Shown here piece by piece: positions 51,917-64,000 of a stretch of 64,000 bases of DNA. This stretch comes from Lepisosteus oculatus (lineage: Eukaryota > Chordata > Actinopteri > Semionotiformes > Lepisosteidae). How positions within the stretch are numbered: position 1 is the first letter of the stretch; every line of letters starts with the position of its first letter. The notes under the pieces are model-generated. The model did no database searches, was not told the origin of the DNA, and worked only from the letters and a program-made list of their open reading frames with translations. The position numbers and the translations under genes were made by a program. Location of the stretch: contig NC_090704.1 of the NCBI RefSeq assembly GCF_040954835.1, forward strand, positions 12,359,501 through 12,423,500. The letters run 5' to 3'.

Positions 51917-53105
51917 CACACATATATATAATGTATATGTGAATTTAGACAATCAAGGTCTCTCCAAATGCATTTAATCTGCTCTGAAATCTTTCTTGAT
52001 ACAACATGCAGTACAAATTAAAGGAATTATTATTAAACACTTAAGTGCATACTCTAGGCCTATATGACTTTTCAGGTAACCTTTGATCAAATAAGAGCTA
52101 TTTTAAGATTCAAGAAATGGAAGAGGTACTGTTTATTAGATAATGAATGACCTTGTAAAGTTTATAAGCTAAATAAAAAGCTTTTACAAAGCATACAGAT
52201 TATATGTATAAAATCTCACTTTCCTTAAATGACTTTAATTAAATCTTGAGAACTACAGTATAGCTTCTTTAAAAAATGGCTTTGAAATTACATTTTCTCT
52301 TTTTTCCCAGCACAAACAGAGCCATATATCATCACTGATTAAAATAGATAAAGTTTTAGACAGTTGGTTAGACTAGACAGCGTGTTGGTGGTTTAAGATA
52401 TTACTGTGCATAGTTTAGTGCAAATGCTGTGTCTCATTCTACACAAAGACTTCTTATTTTAAACACATACTGCCTGATAATTATATTTTAAACCTACGAA
52501 TCTTATAGACCTCTTAGAAAGCAATCATTTATTTTTCCTTATCATGGCCATTATCATATATATAGGAAGTGTTCTGAACTGAGCATTGCTCTCTTAGTTG
52601 TACACAGCGTTATAAAACAGCACTATCTGCAACAACAAAATATGTTACAGTAACATAAAAAATCATAATAATCACAAAATAATGAAGTTACAATTTTACA
52701 AAGGATTCAGAACTGTTATCATAAAATACAAATGGTAAATTTAGGTTTTGCTGTTATTCAGAATGACCAATGTATTGTTTTATATTTATCTACACAACTT
52801 CTGTTGATATCTACAAGTAACGTTGAGTGTTCCATTTCAATATCTACAATTTCCTTTGTATGAACACCAGGTAAAGCTAATTTCTGTAAAGCTACACTGC
52901 ACTTATAGGACAGTTTCAGCATTTACAGAAGCTAATCATATGTACAGTAGGTGTGTTGCTCTTCTTGCTTAATTTAAAACATTGATCTAGAAGTTATCTA
53001 GAAGTTATGGCTGCCTATTATGGAAAACGTTCACCTATAAAGTCAAATGAACATTAATAAACTAGTCACCCCTGATGATTGTTGGCAGAAATAAATAGGT
53101 GGATA

Positions 53106-53161
53106 TGAATAACAAATCATAAAGACAGACACAATAATGAACTGCAGCAACTTTAGTATTT
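53106..53161 (+). repeat. 56-bp perfect dispersed repeat, copy A
   Basis: Identical over 56 bp to 54948-55003 (starts TGAATAACAAATCATAAAGA). The flanks differ immediately on both sides. Confidence 0.9.
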
Positions 53162-53583
53162 CTTTCTTAGAGGAATGAGGCAAAACTAGACTAGATGAGA
53201 ACAACACCATGGAATTTATAAAAAAATACATGATGGCCTGATTCACTTCAGAAGAGTTATAAACAGGAAAGTATCTGACATTATTGAAGTCTTCCAGGGC
53301 AGTAAGGATGCATATCGAGCAAATTGAATCTGGGAGACAAAAACAGATAATGTACTAATATACCTGCTTCAGAAAGTGTAGGAATCTAGAAAGAAAAAAA
53401 ATACAGTGGATGTCCTATAAATAACACCATCTGTACATTGTATTACACAGTCAGGGCAATAGATGTTGATCTTGCTGAAATGAACTAACTCAACAAAGTC
53501 TTTAAATGTACCATAAAGATTAAGCTTGTATATATCTAATCATTTGTATCTGGTATTGACATTAACAATGTTTTTATGCAGGC

Positions 53584-53770
53584 TCCTTGGTAGCTCAATT
53601 TCAACTTGGGTTCAGAGCCTCCCACCTTGGGAGTGGCCCAAAACTGGCTGACCACTCCTAGAGTGGGGTGTGATAGTTTTAGCGGAGGATTTCTCAGCTC
53701 TGAGTGCATCGACTATACCTTTTGCTCAACAGAAGCTTGCAGGCCTGCAAGAGTCATATCCCTCACACAT
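53584..53770 (+). repeat. Possible tRNA-SINE-like island
   Basis: GC-richer than its flanks, with an A-box-like TGGTAGCTCAAT and a B-box-like GGGTTCAGAGCC about 15 bp later, closer than in true tRNAs. The family is not recognised. Confidence 0.2.
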
Positions 53771-54489
53771 AACACAGAGTCTTTTAAATTTTAGGGTCAC
53801 AGTAAGAAAGCAGGAAGATAACCTGTAGATGCAAGTTGCCTAGATGAATCCTAAGAACTGTCTGCCTTTCCTAGATTGATGATGGAGGTGTTGCAGGGAT
53901 GTGGATTAAATGCTTTTGGTAATTAGATGTTCCAAATTAATTTAGGAAATTAATTTATTAATAGACTCCCAAATCTATTAAGTACTATCTCAATAGTGTC
54001 ACCAAAACCAATCTTGGCTCACCACCCTTGACTGTCTCCTAAGGCTTACTAGGTACTGCAGGATTGTGCACTATTCATCTGTACTGTCCTTCATCTCCTG
54101 CCCTTTCAACTCCCATCTCAGGTTGAAAATAATGTGACAGCTGCATATAAAAGCATGTCTATGCATGCATGTTCTACACATTGTAGGTAGTTGCACCATG
54201 TGATTCAAACTGTGATCATAAGCACATAAGGAATTACCTGTGCTGATCAGTCCAAACTGTATGTATGCTGTATCTGCTTCATCAAAACCTTCATCCCTGA
54301 ACATAAAGCATTGAATTATTTTGAGACATAAAAAGGGTAATACCATTATCCTGTACTTGGCTTATTATAAACTCAGTTATCCAGGTTTTATGCTCACACT
54401 AAAGAATGAGGTAGTGACCATGACTAATTATCAAATGAAATTGGATATTGCATGCATACATTTTGTAATGTTTTCACCCAACTTTAGAG

Positions 54490-54780
54490 TTGTGGGGGAG
54501 TTGGAGCCTATCCCAGCAAGCAACAGGAGCAAGATAAAATACACCCTGGACAGGGCACCAGTCCATAGCAGGACACACGCTCACACCCAGAACCAATTCT
54601 CCCAGAAGCCAATTAATCTACCAATATGTCTTCGAACTGTGGGAGCACCCAGAGGAAACTCACTTTAACATGGGGAGAAAATACACTTACAAACTCTAAG
54701 CAGATAATACCCCAGGAATTAAACCTAGAGCCCCAATGCCGTGCGCAGCAACACTAACTTGTGCACCACATGCCACCCCC
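54490..54780 (-). repeat. LINE2-type 3' fragment, reverse orientation
   Basis: On the minus strand it reads through the L2 order: 'gtgcacaagttagtgttgct', then 'ccccatgtta', 'ccacagttcgaag', 'aattggctt', 'gtgtcctgctatgg' and 'ccagggtgtatt', ending 'gggataggctcc'. It matches the repeat at 28256-28580 in module order. Confidence 0.7.
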
Positions 54781-54947
54781 AAAATCCTTATTCCTTTTTT
54801 TAAAAAGGTACATACATTTTGTAGTAATTATATTTAAATGTTGCCATAGGTCAGCTTAAAAGAAATGTGAGTTTTCCTCTCTATCATGATAATTATTTCA
54901 TTTGATCAGCTATTACCAGTTTATCCCTGCATGACCTTACACAGACC

Positions 54948-55003
54948 TGAATAACAAATCATAAAGACAGACACAATAATGAACTGCAGCAACTTTAGTA
55001 TTT
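54948..55003 (+). repeat. 56-bp perfect dispersed repeat, copy B
   Basis: Direct-orientation copy of 53106-53161, 1.84 kb away, ending at GTATTT before GTCGCGC. No terminal inverted repeats or target duplications were recognised. Confidence 0.9.
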
Positions 55004-56469
55004 GTCGCGCAGGCAACAGTGTTCTCTTCTTATAAATCACAGTAATATAAGAAACTGAAACTTAATCTTCCTGTTTCTCTTCAGTGCATCCTGTAGAAAA
55101 CCCCACAGACACTTGACAGGAAAACAGGTTAAAATTTCAAATGAAAACAAATACAGTACAGTACTTAAACTGAATATCATAATCACACAAAAGTATGTCT
55201 GACGCACAATGATAGGTAGCATATATTGTAATATTTTTTTATAAAAAAGAAAAAAAACAACTAATTACATCGTCTTGTATGATTGCACAAGAAATATTGC
55301 AAAGCTTTACCTTTTATAGTAGTTGTATAAATCTATGGCTGCATTATTAGTAAGCAGCACATTACATACAAGATAAAAAAGGATAAAAAAAACAATTAAT
55401 AATATTAAAGTGTGATTTCAGAAGAAAAGTTGCATAGCTTTATCCTGTGTCTGGTATGCTGCACTGCAATTAAATCTCACCATTACTAAATGACAGAATG
55501 TGTTTTTAGTTTACTTACCACCAATAAAAGTGTGTCCAATTTATTAATTTCAGGAATATAAGAATACTTGTACATATACCAACATTTGTTTCAAGTTAAA
55601 TTTGTAAAAATCGATTATTTTCTATTGTTTCTGAATAGTGACAATAATGAATAGGAGGAACAGCACTTTTGGCACTGATGTTAATGCGAGCTCATGGGCA
55701 TTAAAGAGGTCCAAGAAGCCACAGTCGATCTACAAGCTAAGTAGCCCTGAACAACTCAAACCCAGCTCTAGCAGGTGCACCATCAGACAATTGGCTAACA
55801 CAGCTGAGGTTTGGAGAAGCAAACCAAGTTTCTTCTAAAGGCTCAGTGCACCGATAAGGACATTCTGAGAGTCTGTTCCAAAAGACGTATGGTACTGATA
55901 ATTCTGTCTTGATCATGGTCTAGTGAACATATACAAAATCCCTTGAATTTTGTAAAGACTTCAAGATGTTAATCTTGGCTCGTAAAGTCCTAAAATGAAT
56001 CTCTTTTACTTATATATCTGGACTAATGCATTTCACCCCTATTTGCACTCTCTTTGGATCTCTAATACTGATCTCTTGTTTGTTTTGTGAACACGAGCAT
56101 AAACTGTAGATGACACATACTGTGGGCTGCATTTCACATAGGCTGAGGAATATTCTTCCATGTGAAATCTGGAACTCTGAGTGTTTTCAAAACTTAACTT
56201 CAAATATACTTGTTTATACGGGCATTTGGTGTAGATTGTGTTATGTATACTGTGTTTTGTTTATTGATGCAAGAGCATGTTGTGAGTATCTAAAACACTA
56301 TTGTCTCAGATGCCTGAGACCTTTATATTATTTGTATTCTAAAATACAGTTTCTATTATTGCTGTTATTGATATTAGGTACAAAACAAAATAAAGGTTTG
56401 ACCATATAGCAGTGGAATAATCCATTTGTGACATTGAGTCTTACCAAAAACTCAAACACACATTGAAAT

Positions 56470-56768
56470 CTATGTCTACCTTACATGTCAAGAAGCTCAC
56501 TCCCTATAATTTTCTATCCTTTATTTCATTCTGTTGATGCATGTTTTTGCACATCTGATGTTGTTTTGCACATTACCTGTTACCTTTTGTTTGCATATTG
56601 CCTGTTGTTGTTTTGCACACTGCCTGTTGTCTCTGTCTTTCTTTTATTATACAATTGTATTGTTGTTTTTTGTACTACTTACAAAAGAGCTAGCTAAATA
56701 GCATTTCGTTATACCATATACCTGTATATGAGTATAATGACAATAAACTTGAACTTGAACTTGAATCG
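56470..56768 (+). repeat. Non-LTR retrotransposon 3' end
   Basis: Repeated 'ttgcacattgcctgttgt'-type phrases lead into TAGCATTTCGTTATACC, then 'gtataatgacaataaacttg', and finish in (AACTTG)n repeats. This is the usual 3' end of fish LINEs, which end in short tandem repeats. No reverse transcriptase was seen upstream, so the copy is 5' truncated. Confidence 0.55.
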
Positions 56769-58678
56769 AGTGTGTTAAAAGACAAAAAAGCGTAATTATT
56801 TTTTGGAAGCTTAAGGTACATGGTGCTCTCAATGTTTCAGAACAGCAGAAAAAAACCCAAAACTAAATAGGACTAAAAGTTCAGAGAGAGAGATAAATTT
56901 ACTTGCAGATTTTTAGCCTTTCTGAATAGTCTCAAAATATTGAACTCCTGTACAGAATTAAGTTGCTTAACTTTTAAATCACATGATTTATAATAAATGT
57001 TATTTTACCAGTAAGTACTGTATGCTCTTGCAGCTACTAGTAATTATGCATTTTTTGTAAAAAACATCCTGTATTACTGGTGTCCGGGTTCAAATTGTGT
57101 TCACGTGTCCTTTCGCGCTTCTGGAGCCATGTGACTGTGATAACTAATTTTCGTCTAGCTGCTGACAAAAAGAAAATAGGGAAGTGGTTTTGAAACTAGA
57201 ACATTGTACACAGTCATGCAGTTTCGCAATTCGTTTAAGTCATTAGAAAAGTAGCAGATACAGTAGAAACACCCTGAGATTCACACGTCCTTGAATCTAA
57301 AGTAAATAGGTCGCCCCCATAAGCAGTTTGCCATCTTTCAATTTTGTGTTATAGTCTTTTCAGCTTGATATTTCCCTAATTAGGAAAGCCAAAGTACACC
57401 AAAGTAGCCAGGCTAATTGTATTTTTCTAACAATGCTGATTTTTTAATTGTGAAACAAGTTCACATTCCAAGTTGTCATACTGTTGTGCAAAAAATAAGA
57501 TATAACTTCCATTTACACCAATTTAGATCCCCTGGATATGGATTAAAACAATATTGAATTGCTATAATAACATCTTGAAATATGATTATTTCTACAATGA
57601 AAAATATTACAGACTATGTTTTTACAAAAACAGGAATGGGTGTAACTGTGATTTGCATATTTTTCAGGGGTAATGTTAGATGAGCTTTGTATCAGCATAG
57701 ATTTACATATAGTGTCTGTGTTCTACAATTGTTGTTTGTACTCTTTATTTTGGTAAAGCAACTATGGCCATATTCATACTAAAATGTGTTTTTTTGTTGT
57801 CAGGATCTGTTTTGTTATTCCCCTACATGCACAAAATACTTTTAGACAATTTATGGAACTCTTCAAATAATTATCAGATGCAATAAATCATTACAATCAT
57901 TGTTTTATTTTTCAAATTATAATGACATGCAAAAACTAAATATACCTTACACTAGATTGTAAATTACAGTTTTAAAAACGGCATGGGCAGTTTACATATA
58001 ATAAAAACACAGTCCTAAAACTATTTTATTGTTCTAATTTGATACATTACTTTTAACATGGTCACAGGCCAAGCTAAACAGCTCACACCATCTTGACTCC
58101 TTGATGAGTGTGAAGGTTATTTTCCCTTATGTCATAATTCCCATCACAGGATTTGAAGGTTTCAGAATTTGTTGGTGGTGAATTTTTTAAACATGGCTTT
58201 TGAATATAACTTTTTCAGTTTCAATTAAACTAATCTTGTATAACTGTCCAAACGGCAGATCTTTATTCATGACTCATTGGACAGCACTAAAATGTGAGTT
58301 GAATCCCCAGCGTGTTGTCAGACATCCTCCTACTCTCTAAAAAATCACCTACATTTTACATCCAAAATGCTATAGAGTCATTAAGCACCTGCCATTAGAC
58401 AGTCTATGCTGTCTTTTTTTCTTTGTTCTTGTAGGATGTTCATACTGCACGAGTTATTCATACATTTCTCCTCACTTGCAGTTGTCCATACGTTCTTCTT
58501 TCTCTTTCAATTACTTGTGTTTGGAAGGGTCCAGTCCTCGTGCTGCTACACAGCATCTCATCTCCATCTTCACTGAAGCTTTTGGAGAGCCCCATCACGT
58601 GTTCTTCTGGATGTTAATCCTTGAGTTTCCGTCAGAAGCCTGGGCTGATCATGTTCATGGTTTTCCTGAGAACATCCT

Positions 58679-60326
58679 TCACCCTTTGACTGAATCTGGC
58701 TTGCTTGACAGACTCTTGTAAATGTCAGATCTCAGAAACCTGGGATAAGAGTCTCTTTCCATTAGGCTGTAGACAATTTTTTGAGCTTCGTCAAAACAGT
58801 TTATGGTGGGTGCCAACACGTTCGCTTTGATAACTTCTCTTGTCTGATGGTCAATGTTAATCTGGACAAAAAATAGAAAAAGGTTTAGACTTTAAGCAGA
58901 ATTCAGGAAGATGGAATAGATGTTTAAGATTTTTAGAACTATTTTAGAGACTATACATATTTTAGTAACTTCTCATACTGTAGTACATATTGTTTATCAA
59001 AAGAGTTTAATATTTTGGACTGCAGAATAATACATTTGATCTTTGTGATAATTTGTTTAATTAGTGTTTATTGAAAAAAACACACCTCCTTTGGAGCCTC
59101 AGTTTGAATGTATTGCTCATAAATCTTTTTAGCCTTAGACGTCATCCTGGAAGAAGACTTAATTTTCTTGTAGTCCTCACATGTCAGCCAGAATTCAATG
59201 TTCTCATCACTGAATTCAGATTTCAGAAATGCCCGAAACATAGTCATTCCATCTGTCAATTAGAAAAGTACAGACATATTAGTATAATGCAGTAGAGGTT
59301 AATGCACATATATTCAATTTCTATAATTACATACAATATATTCAGTATATATATAATGAATTTATACTTTCACATATAGGCTATCTATCTGTTCATCTTG
59401 CATTATTTTAAACTTTTTAAACTGTATTCTTTATGCATTTATGCTGCATCAGGACAGTTTTGTATTTTTTCTTTCTTATTAAAAGGTAAATCTTAACATA
59501 CAGTAAGAACTTGCTTACATTTAGAATCAAGTAGTTTCTCCAGTGATTGAGACCAAAACAGGATTTCTTCTTGGTTAAGTCTGTTGGGAACAAAATTAAA
59601 TGTTAATTAGATAAACAGATGTGTTGTATAAATCTTAAGCAGGTATACTGTACTGTATATTCATTATTTTAATATTGCTATCAAGTAATGTGTATAATAT
59701 GTACCTTGAGTGTTTTGAAGATTCATCAGTGGATGTTGTATTTGAGAACATGGACTGCAGACGACACATGAAGTCTTTTCCCCTGTAAGAATGAAGAGAA
59801 AATACTATTATTTTTTTTTTATCCAGGCTATAAGTTGAATGAATTTTTAAACATTTGAAAACATTAAGCTGGCACCTTTTGTTTTTTATTTACTGTATGC
59901 ATTCTGCAGCAAAAGTAAATACAATTTTAATTTGATTTAATTTAAAACTGTAATTTACATTTTGTGATAAAAATGAGCTCACAAATATTTAATTTTATGA
60001 GCTAGGCAGTTAGGTACTCTACAGTACATTGCATTCTATTTTTTCAAATTTCTAACGGTTAAATATATCCCAGCTACAGTACACATACAGTATGCAAACA
60101 GAAATGTTGCTGAAAAGCAAAAATTAATCTCAGGCTTGTAAAATATTTTAACTTCTGTCAGCTACTTCTCTCAGTTAGAAATCGCATGAAGAGTTTTATA
60201 AAAAGCATCCAATGCAGTATTCACTTACAAATTCTTAGCCTTCTTTTTATCATTCTGCTCCATACTCATGTGATCAGATTCTTTCAGTGGTGCTGTGACT
60301 GACTGAGAAAACATTAATCCTGGCAT
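58679..60326 (-). CDS. RGS1: RGS1-like regulator of G-protein signalling (R4 family)
   Basis: A GTPase-activating protein for Gi/Gq alpha subunits; RGS1 in mammals acts in leukocyte chemokine signalling. Minus-strand exons: 60326-60229, 59782-59705, 59580-59519, 59252-59086 and 58861-58679 (stop TGA). The product is 195 aa with all phases matched, and exon lengths 62 and 167 are the same as in the neighbouring RGS2. The N-terminus MPGLMFSQ resembles the human RGS1 start (MPGMFFSA). The RGS box has [39 protein letters not shown] and FLRSDIYKS. The discriminating residues are Ser, Asp and Arg, i.e. the ordinary R4 pattern, not RGS2's. RGS13, RGS21 or RGS18 are less likely alternatives; the N-terminus and the CFDEAQK motif favour RGS1. 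Confidence 0.8.
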
Positions 60327-60405
60327 CTTGGGTTTTATTCCAGAAGATCAGCTCTTGCTCTTTGTCACACTAAAATATCTCTGCTGCAGGGTCATCTAGC
60401 TTCCT

Positions 60406-60412
60406 TTTTATA
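60406..60412 (-). promoter_or_regulatory. TATA box of the RGS1-like gene
   Basis: TATAAAA on the minus strand, 80 bp before the ATG, in the context GTATAAAAAGGAAG. The spacing would give a 5' UTR of about 50 nt. The only clear TATA box among the six genes, consistent with an inducible gene. Confidence 0.65.
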
Positions 60413-60505
60413 CACATCTGTGGTTGCTAGGGGCGAGCCTGAGACATCATTGCTGCGTTTTTGAGCATACCGCAAAAAAGAGGAAGTGTTTTTATCACTA
60501 CATGA

Positions 60506-60513
60506 TGACGTGA
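60506..60513. promoter_or_regulatory. CRE-like site upstream of the RGS1-like gene
   Basis: TGACGTGA, one mismatch from the palindromic cAMP-response element TGACGTCA, about 95 bp upstream of the TATA box. An ETS-like AGGAAGTG lies at 60481-60488. Function is inferred from motif and position only. Confidence 0.35.
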
Positions 60514-63500
60514 GTGAAATGAGAACAGTGTGATGTCTGTACACTCAGATTCAAAACCTATTCAATTTACAGTACCATATTTAACACAGAGGCATGAGAG
60601 TCATGCAAATGTAAACCAAACTGTACTAAGATAGGCAAATGCTGACCTTTATTTTTTGGCCTGGTGCATGAAACAGGTCCACTCAGATAATTTTAAATGA
60701 AAGAACAACTTAAAACGTAATTAAAAAGACAATGGCTGATATGATACATGCAGGGAAAACATTAAAAAGCCTTAGCCATTTTTTTGTTTGTGTTTAAATT
60801 CAAAGTGCATATTTTTAGGCTTCCAAACCCTACGGCATCTTGAAGAAACCATGTATGGTCAGAGTTCAAAAAAACTTTCATTTGAGAAAAAGATGAAACA
60901 AATCATGAGGCTACCCCACAGGTCTTGCACATAAGCTGATTATCACATGAGAAGAGAGTATTTTTGTGCGGGTTTTCTTTAACCTTAAAAAAAGGAAGGC
61001 ATTCATGATGCATGGAAACTGTGGCATTTGCATGCGTACAGTTCGAAACAGTAAGGTTTCAGTTACAGCCCAATATGGCTCAGACTCTTTATTTATCATT
61101 TTATTTTGAAAAAAAACAACCAACAACTACATTTGTGCTGCACAAATTCAGTTGCTAATATTATGTTCTTTCCTCAGTTTGAACTGTGGAGCTCTAAAAC
61201 AATGCAATGTTTTCTTCATGAAGTAATAATATTCATTACACCATGAATAAATACTTAAATACCTTTAGACTGTTTAAAATGGGCATACTGGCAGGTCTAT
61301 CTTTTAAACAGAAATGGTGTGGTCTGCAAAATTCTGCCAGCTTTGTTTTTGACTAGAATATGCAACCATGATCTAATGCACTGCATTTTCAATGTATTGA
61401 ATATTATATATGAAAATAATATTATATGAAAATAATTTTTAAGATGAAAGATGATAAAAATATGATGAAAGAAAATCTCTGAAGTCCTTTGGAAAGAAGA
61501 GTGTAATGATAAAAAGTGTCCAACATTTGAGTTAAGTCTTTCTGTACAGTATTATTTTCCCAAGTGCCTATAATGTCTACAGATATACAATTATGCCAAA
61601 GAAAGACAGAGATAGTTTCAAATAAGATTTTGTGCATTGCAGATAAAACCTTGTGTTTTGAGGCAAATAACAAATTTAGCAGTTAGATGTGAAATTGGAA
61701 AGTAATGTGGAGGTTAGCACAATAATTTGAGGTAGGAAACAATAACTGAGGGTGGAGCTCTCAAGCAAAGATTTAGATCTTCTGTTTAACATGTATAGAC
61801 ACATAAGTCAAAAAGTGAAATGCATTAACCTTTTCCCTATGGTGCATACATCAAGTTTGACCATAGTATATAAAATATCTACAAATGTTAGCATCTGTAC
61901 AGTAGGTCTTTAACACTTCATATGTTTAATATCTAAAACCTTAAAATGTTTACAATTTAAGACTGCCTAAAGGGGTATGAAGGATATTGTTTAATCATGA
62001 CAGCCATTGGATTATTTTTTGCACTTGTACAGTCTAGTTTTTGTTTTATTCCAGCTATATTAATAAGCTGTATTAACAAAGATCTGTAGTTCTCTAAAGT
62101 GTTGGTAGCCATTACAGGATATCTAATGTGTCTTCAAATACATATTTTGAAAAGCCTAATGCTTTCTCTGTCTGTTATTAATCTTATTGTATTTAACGTT
62201 TAACCAGGGAAGCAAATAGTTATGTGAAAAAAGGCCTGTCAGTGAGATAAGTGATATAAAACTAAACACACAGAATTGCACTTACTTCCCTTCCATTTCT
62301 ATGGCAACCTTTTTTCCGTTAAAGAAAACAACAACAATACTGAAGTAGAAAACCCACAAGAAGACACGTCCTGCCTTCACGTGATACTAACTGAGGAAGG
62401 CTGGATTTAATAACTGTATTTTTTTAGAATACTTAAGATGTTCTTACAACTGTACAAAATTAATGTGGAAAAGAAAATGTAAATGATTTTTAAAAGCATC
62501 ATATATCACGTATCATATCATATGACCATATGTGTTTTTGTTTGACTATGGAATAAGTTAGAGGAACTCAGGAAAATCCTTTCATATGTCTGTGGTATTA
62601 ATAGATTTTCCATAACTGACTTTCCAAGTTGTCTGTGATATTGCTCAAACCTTTGTTATAGTATTGGGCATATCAGAAGAATTTTAAAGTACATGTATTT
62701 TTCAAACATGAAAATGGAATCGAAAAGTCATACATACATAATGTATTTCATACTTGTATGCAGTGTATCTGAGACCTGGCATAGGGCTCATATATACAGT
62801 TTACTGAAAAAGTGAGATATTTAGCCTAGGCCAATTTTGATACAGTAGTAATAATAGTAACATTTGACAACATTTCTCCTGGACAGTTCTAGAATAGGGT
62901 GACTAAAATGTTTTCATCATAATAATAAAGAACCCAGGTTGTGTGATAGAAATTCATATCTGTGCTTCATGGATTACTACATTTTGCTGCTTATTTGGCA
63001 AACTGGCCTGTTTTTTCTGTTAACAATTCTTACATTTTGCAAGGCAAAGGTTATTATAGGGTCTGAGGACCAACTGTATAACTCGAGCCAGAACTCACAA
63101 GTGTAAGTTAGTTGGAAAATATATTTAGACAGAAAATCCTTTAGACAAGGGGTTAATGGGAGTGTGGAAATACCCACCCAGCCATGTTACTGAAACTAAA
63201 ACACTGGGATCATTCAAGAAACATCAGCTTAACAAGCAAGAAAGTCTGAATTGCTTCCCTTTGTAAGTCAGTAAGTTATTTGGTTGAACAACTAAATAAG
63301 CTGATTAACAGAGTTAGAGTGCTTAGTACTTTGCCTTTAACTTACTATTCGGAGATCAGCACTGTCACATTCCACCTCACTTATGAGGTACGATCCAGGG
63401 AGAATTGCTGTAATGGCGAGGGAGGAGTGCTAGAAAGGTGCGCAGTGCTGTGTTCAGCCAGGGAGCATTTTTGAACCAGGAAACAGAACTGCTAGATTAG

Positions 63501-63999
63501 AACATGACCTCCACTTGAACGTCTGTTCAATAATACCATTACAGTTGTTTGGTCAAATTCTAATAATGGCAAAATGAGCTGATGAATATAAAGAGGTAGT
63601 GTGCTTAGTACTTTGGCTTTAACTCAGCTGGCTGAGGAAACAACAGTGCTGGTCAGATATCAGTGCCGTACCAAACCCTAGAACAATTCCCTAAACACAG
63701 ACACAGATTTCAAATGCTGACCTAAGAGCAAGTTGGTTTGGCTGGCTGTTGGTTTGGCTGTGTTTTTGGAAGGCTTGCTAATGTCGGGAAACCTGAAAGA
63801 AAGACACGTGCGAAAAACGTCTGTCTGCGACAAAGCAAGAAGCAGAGAGCTGGAAAGAATCATGCAGCGTTGTGTTCAGCCAATGAGCTTTTATGTACAG
63901 GGAAGCAGAGTGCGAGATAAGAATTTGACCTCCACCTGAATGTCTGTTCTATAACACATTTTAGCTGAGGAAAATCTAAAAAATATTTCTCTATAGTAC
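60514..63999. other. Region upstream of the RGS1-like gene
   Basis: No gene supported. AT-rich, with short chance open frames. The last 700 bp contain a degenerate tandem duplication (63319-63950). Confidence 0.6.
63319..63950 (+). repeat. Degenerate tandem duplication (two units)
   Basis: Shared anchors occur in the same order in both units. GTGCTTAGTACTTTG is at 63319 and again, with a slight difference, at 63601. TGTGTTCAGCCA is near 63450 and 63870. TGACCTCCAC is at 63505 and 63925. The offset grows from about 282 to 421 bp, so the second unit has about 140 bp extra (or the first lost it). Coding capacity is not conserved. Confidence 0.7.
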
Positions 64000-64000
64000 A

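Larger units (their letters stand above)
42554..58678. other. RGS2-RGS1 intergenic region, about 16 kb
   Basis: No gene supported. The left end contains the RGS2 upstream region, with a CCAAT box on the minus strand (ATTGG at about 42733). Repeats inside: (CTA)n at about 46107, LINE2-type pieces, a nested SINE, a Tc1-like relic, a fold-back repeat, a 56-bp duplication, an L2 fragment and a LINE 3' end. In mammals RGS13 lies in this interval; I see no RGS exon here. Confidence 0.6.

Noticed and set aside
54321-54668. 115-codon open frame on the plus strand
   Set aside because: It runs into the reverse-oriented L2-type fragment; not a gene.

Overview
The window is vertebrate nuclear DNA, AT-rich, with intron-split genes and many degraded transposable elements. 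I read it as a ray-finned fish. The evidence is Tc1-like transposons with fish-typical terminal repeats, 5S-rRNA-headed (Deu/SINE3-type) SINEs, LINE2-type tails, and proteins close to but distinct from human orthologues. I cannot name the species.

Six protein-coding genes can be assembled exon by exon from conserved protein sequence plus GT/AG junctions with matching codon phase. From left to right they are: CDC73 (minus; exons 1-7 only, the rest lies beyond the left edge), GLRX2 (plus), RO60/TROVE2 (minus), UCHL5 (plus), RGS2 (minus) and an RGS1-like gene (minus). This is the order and relative orientation of the human 1q31 block read in reverse, so it is an old syntenic block. Two divergent pairs (CDC73/GLRX2 and RO60/UCHL5) sit head to head with about 1.1-1.2 kb between their start codons. 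GLRX2/RO60 and UCHL5/RGS2 are convergent.

The functions are housekeeping (PAF1-complex transcription factor, glutaredoxin, Ro60 RNA-binding autoantigen, proteasome/INO80 deubiquitinase) followed by two G-protein signalling regulators. The two genes at the right lie in long repeat-bearing intergenic DNA: about 8.6 kb between UCHL5 and RGS2, and about 16 kb between RGS2 and RGS1.

Repeats identified include a 1.1-kb hAT-type non-autonomous element with a perfect 8-bp target duplication in CDC73 intron 1, two Tc1-like transposase relics and a third Tc1/MITE-like relic. There are three 5S-SINE-family copies, one of them nested inside a LINE2-type copy. Three copies of a fold-back element carry a hammerhead-ribozyme-like core, as described for Penelope-like retroelements. 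Also present are a 56-bp perfect dispersed duplication, an inverted repeat pair, a degenerate tandem duplication at the right end, and a (CTA)n microsatellite. No CRISPR array, bacterial operon, rRNA gene or convincing tRNA gene was seen. I found no wholly new biological system; the most unusual candidate is the fold-back, ribozyme-like repeat family.
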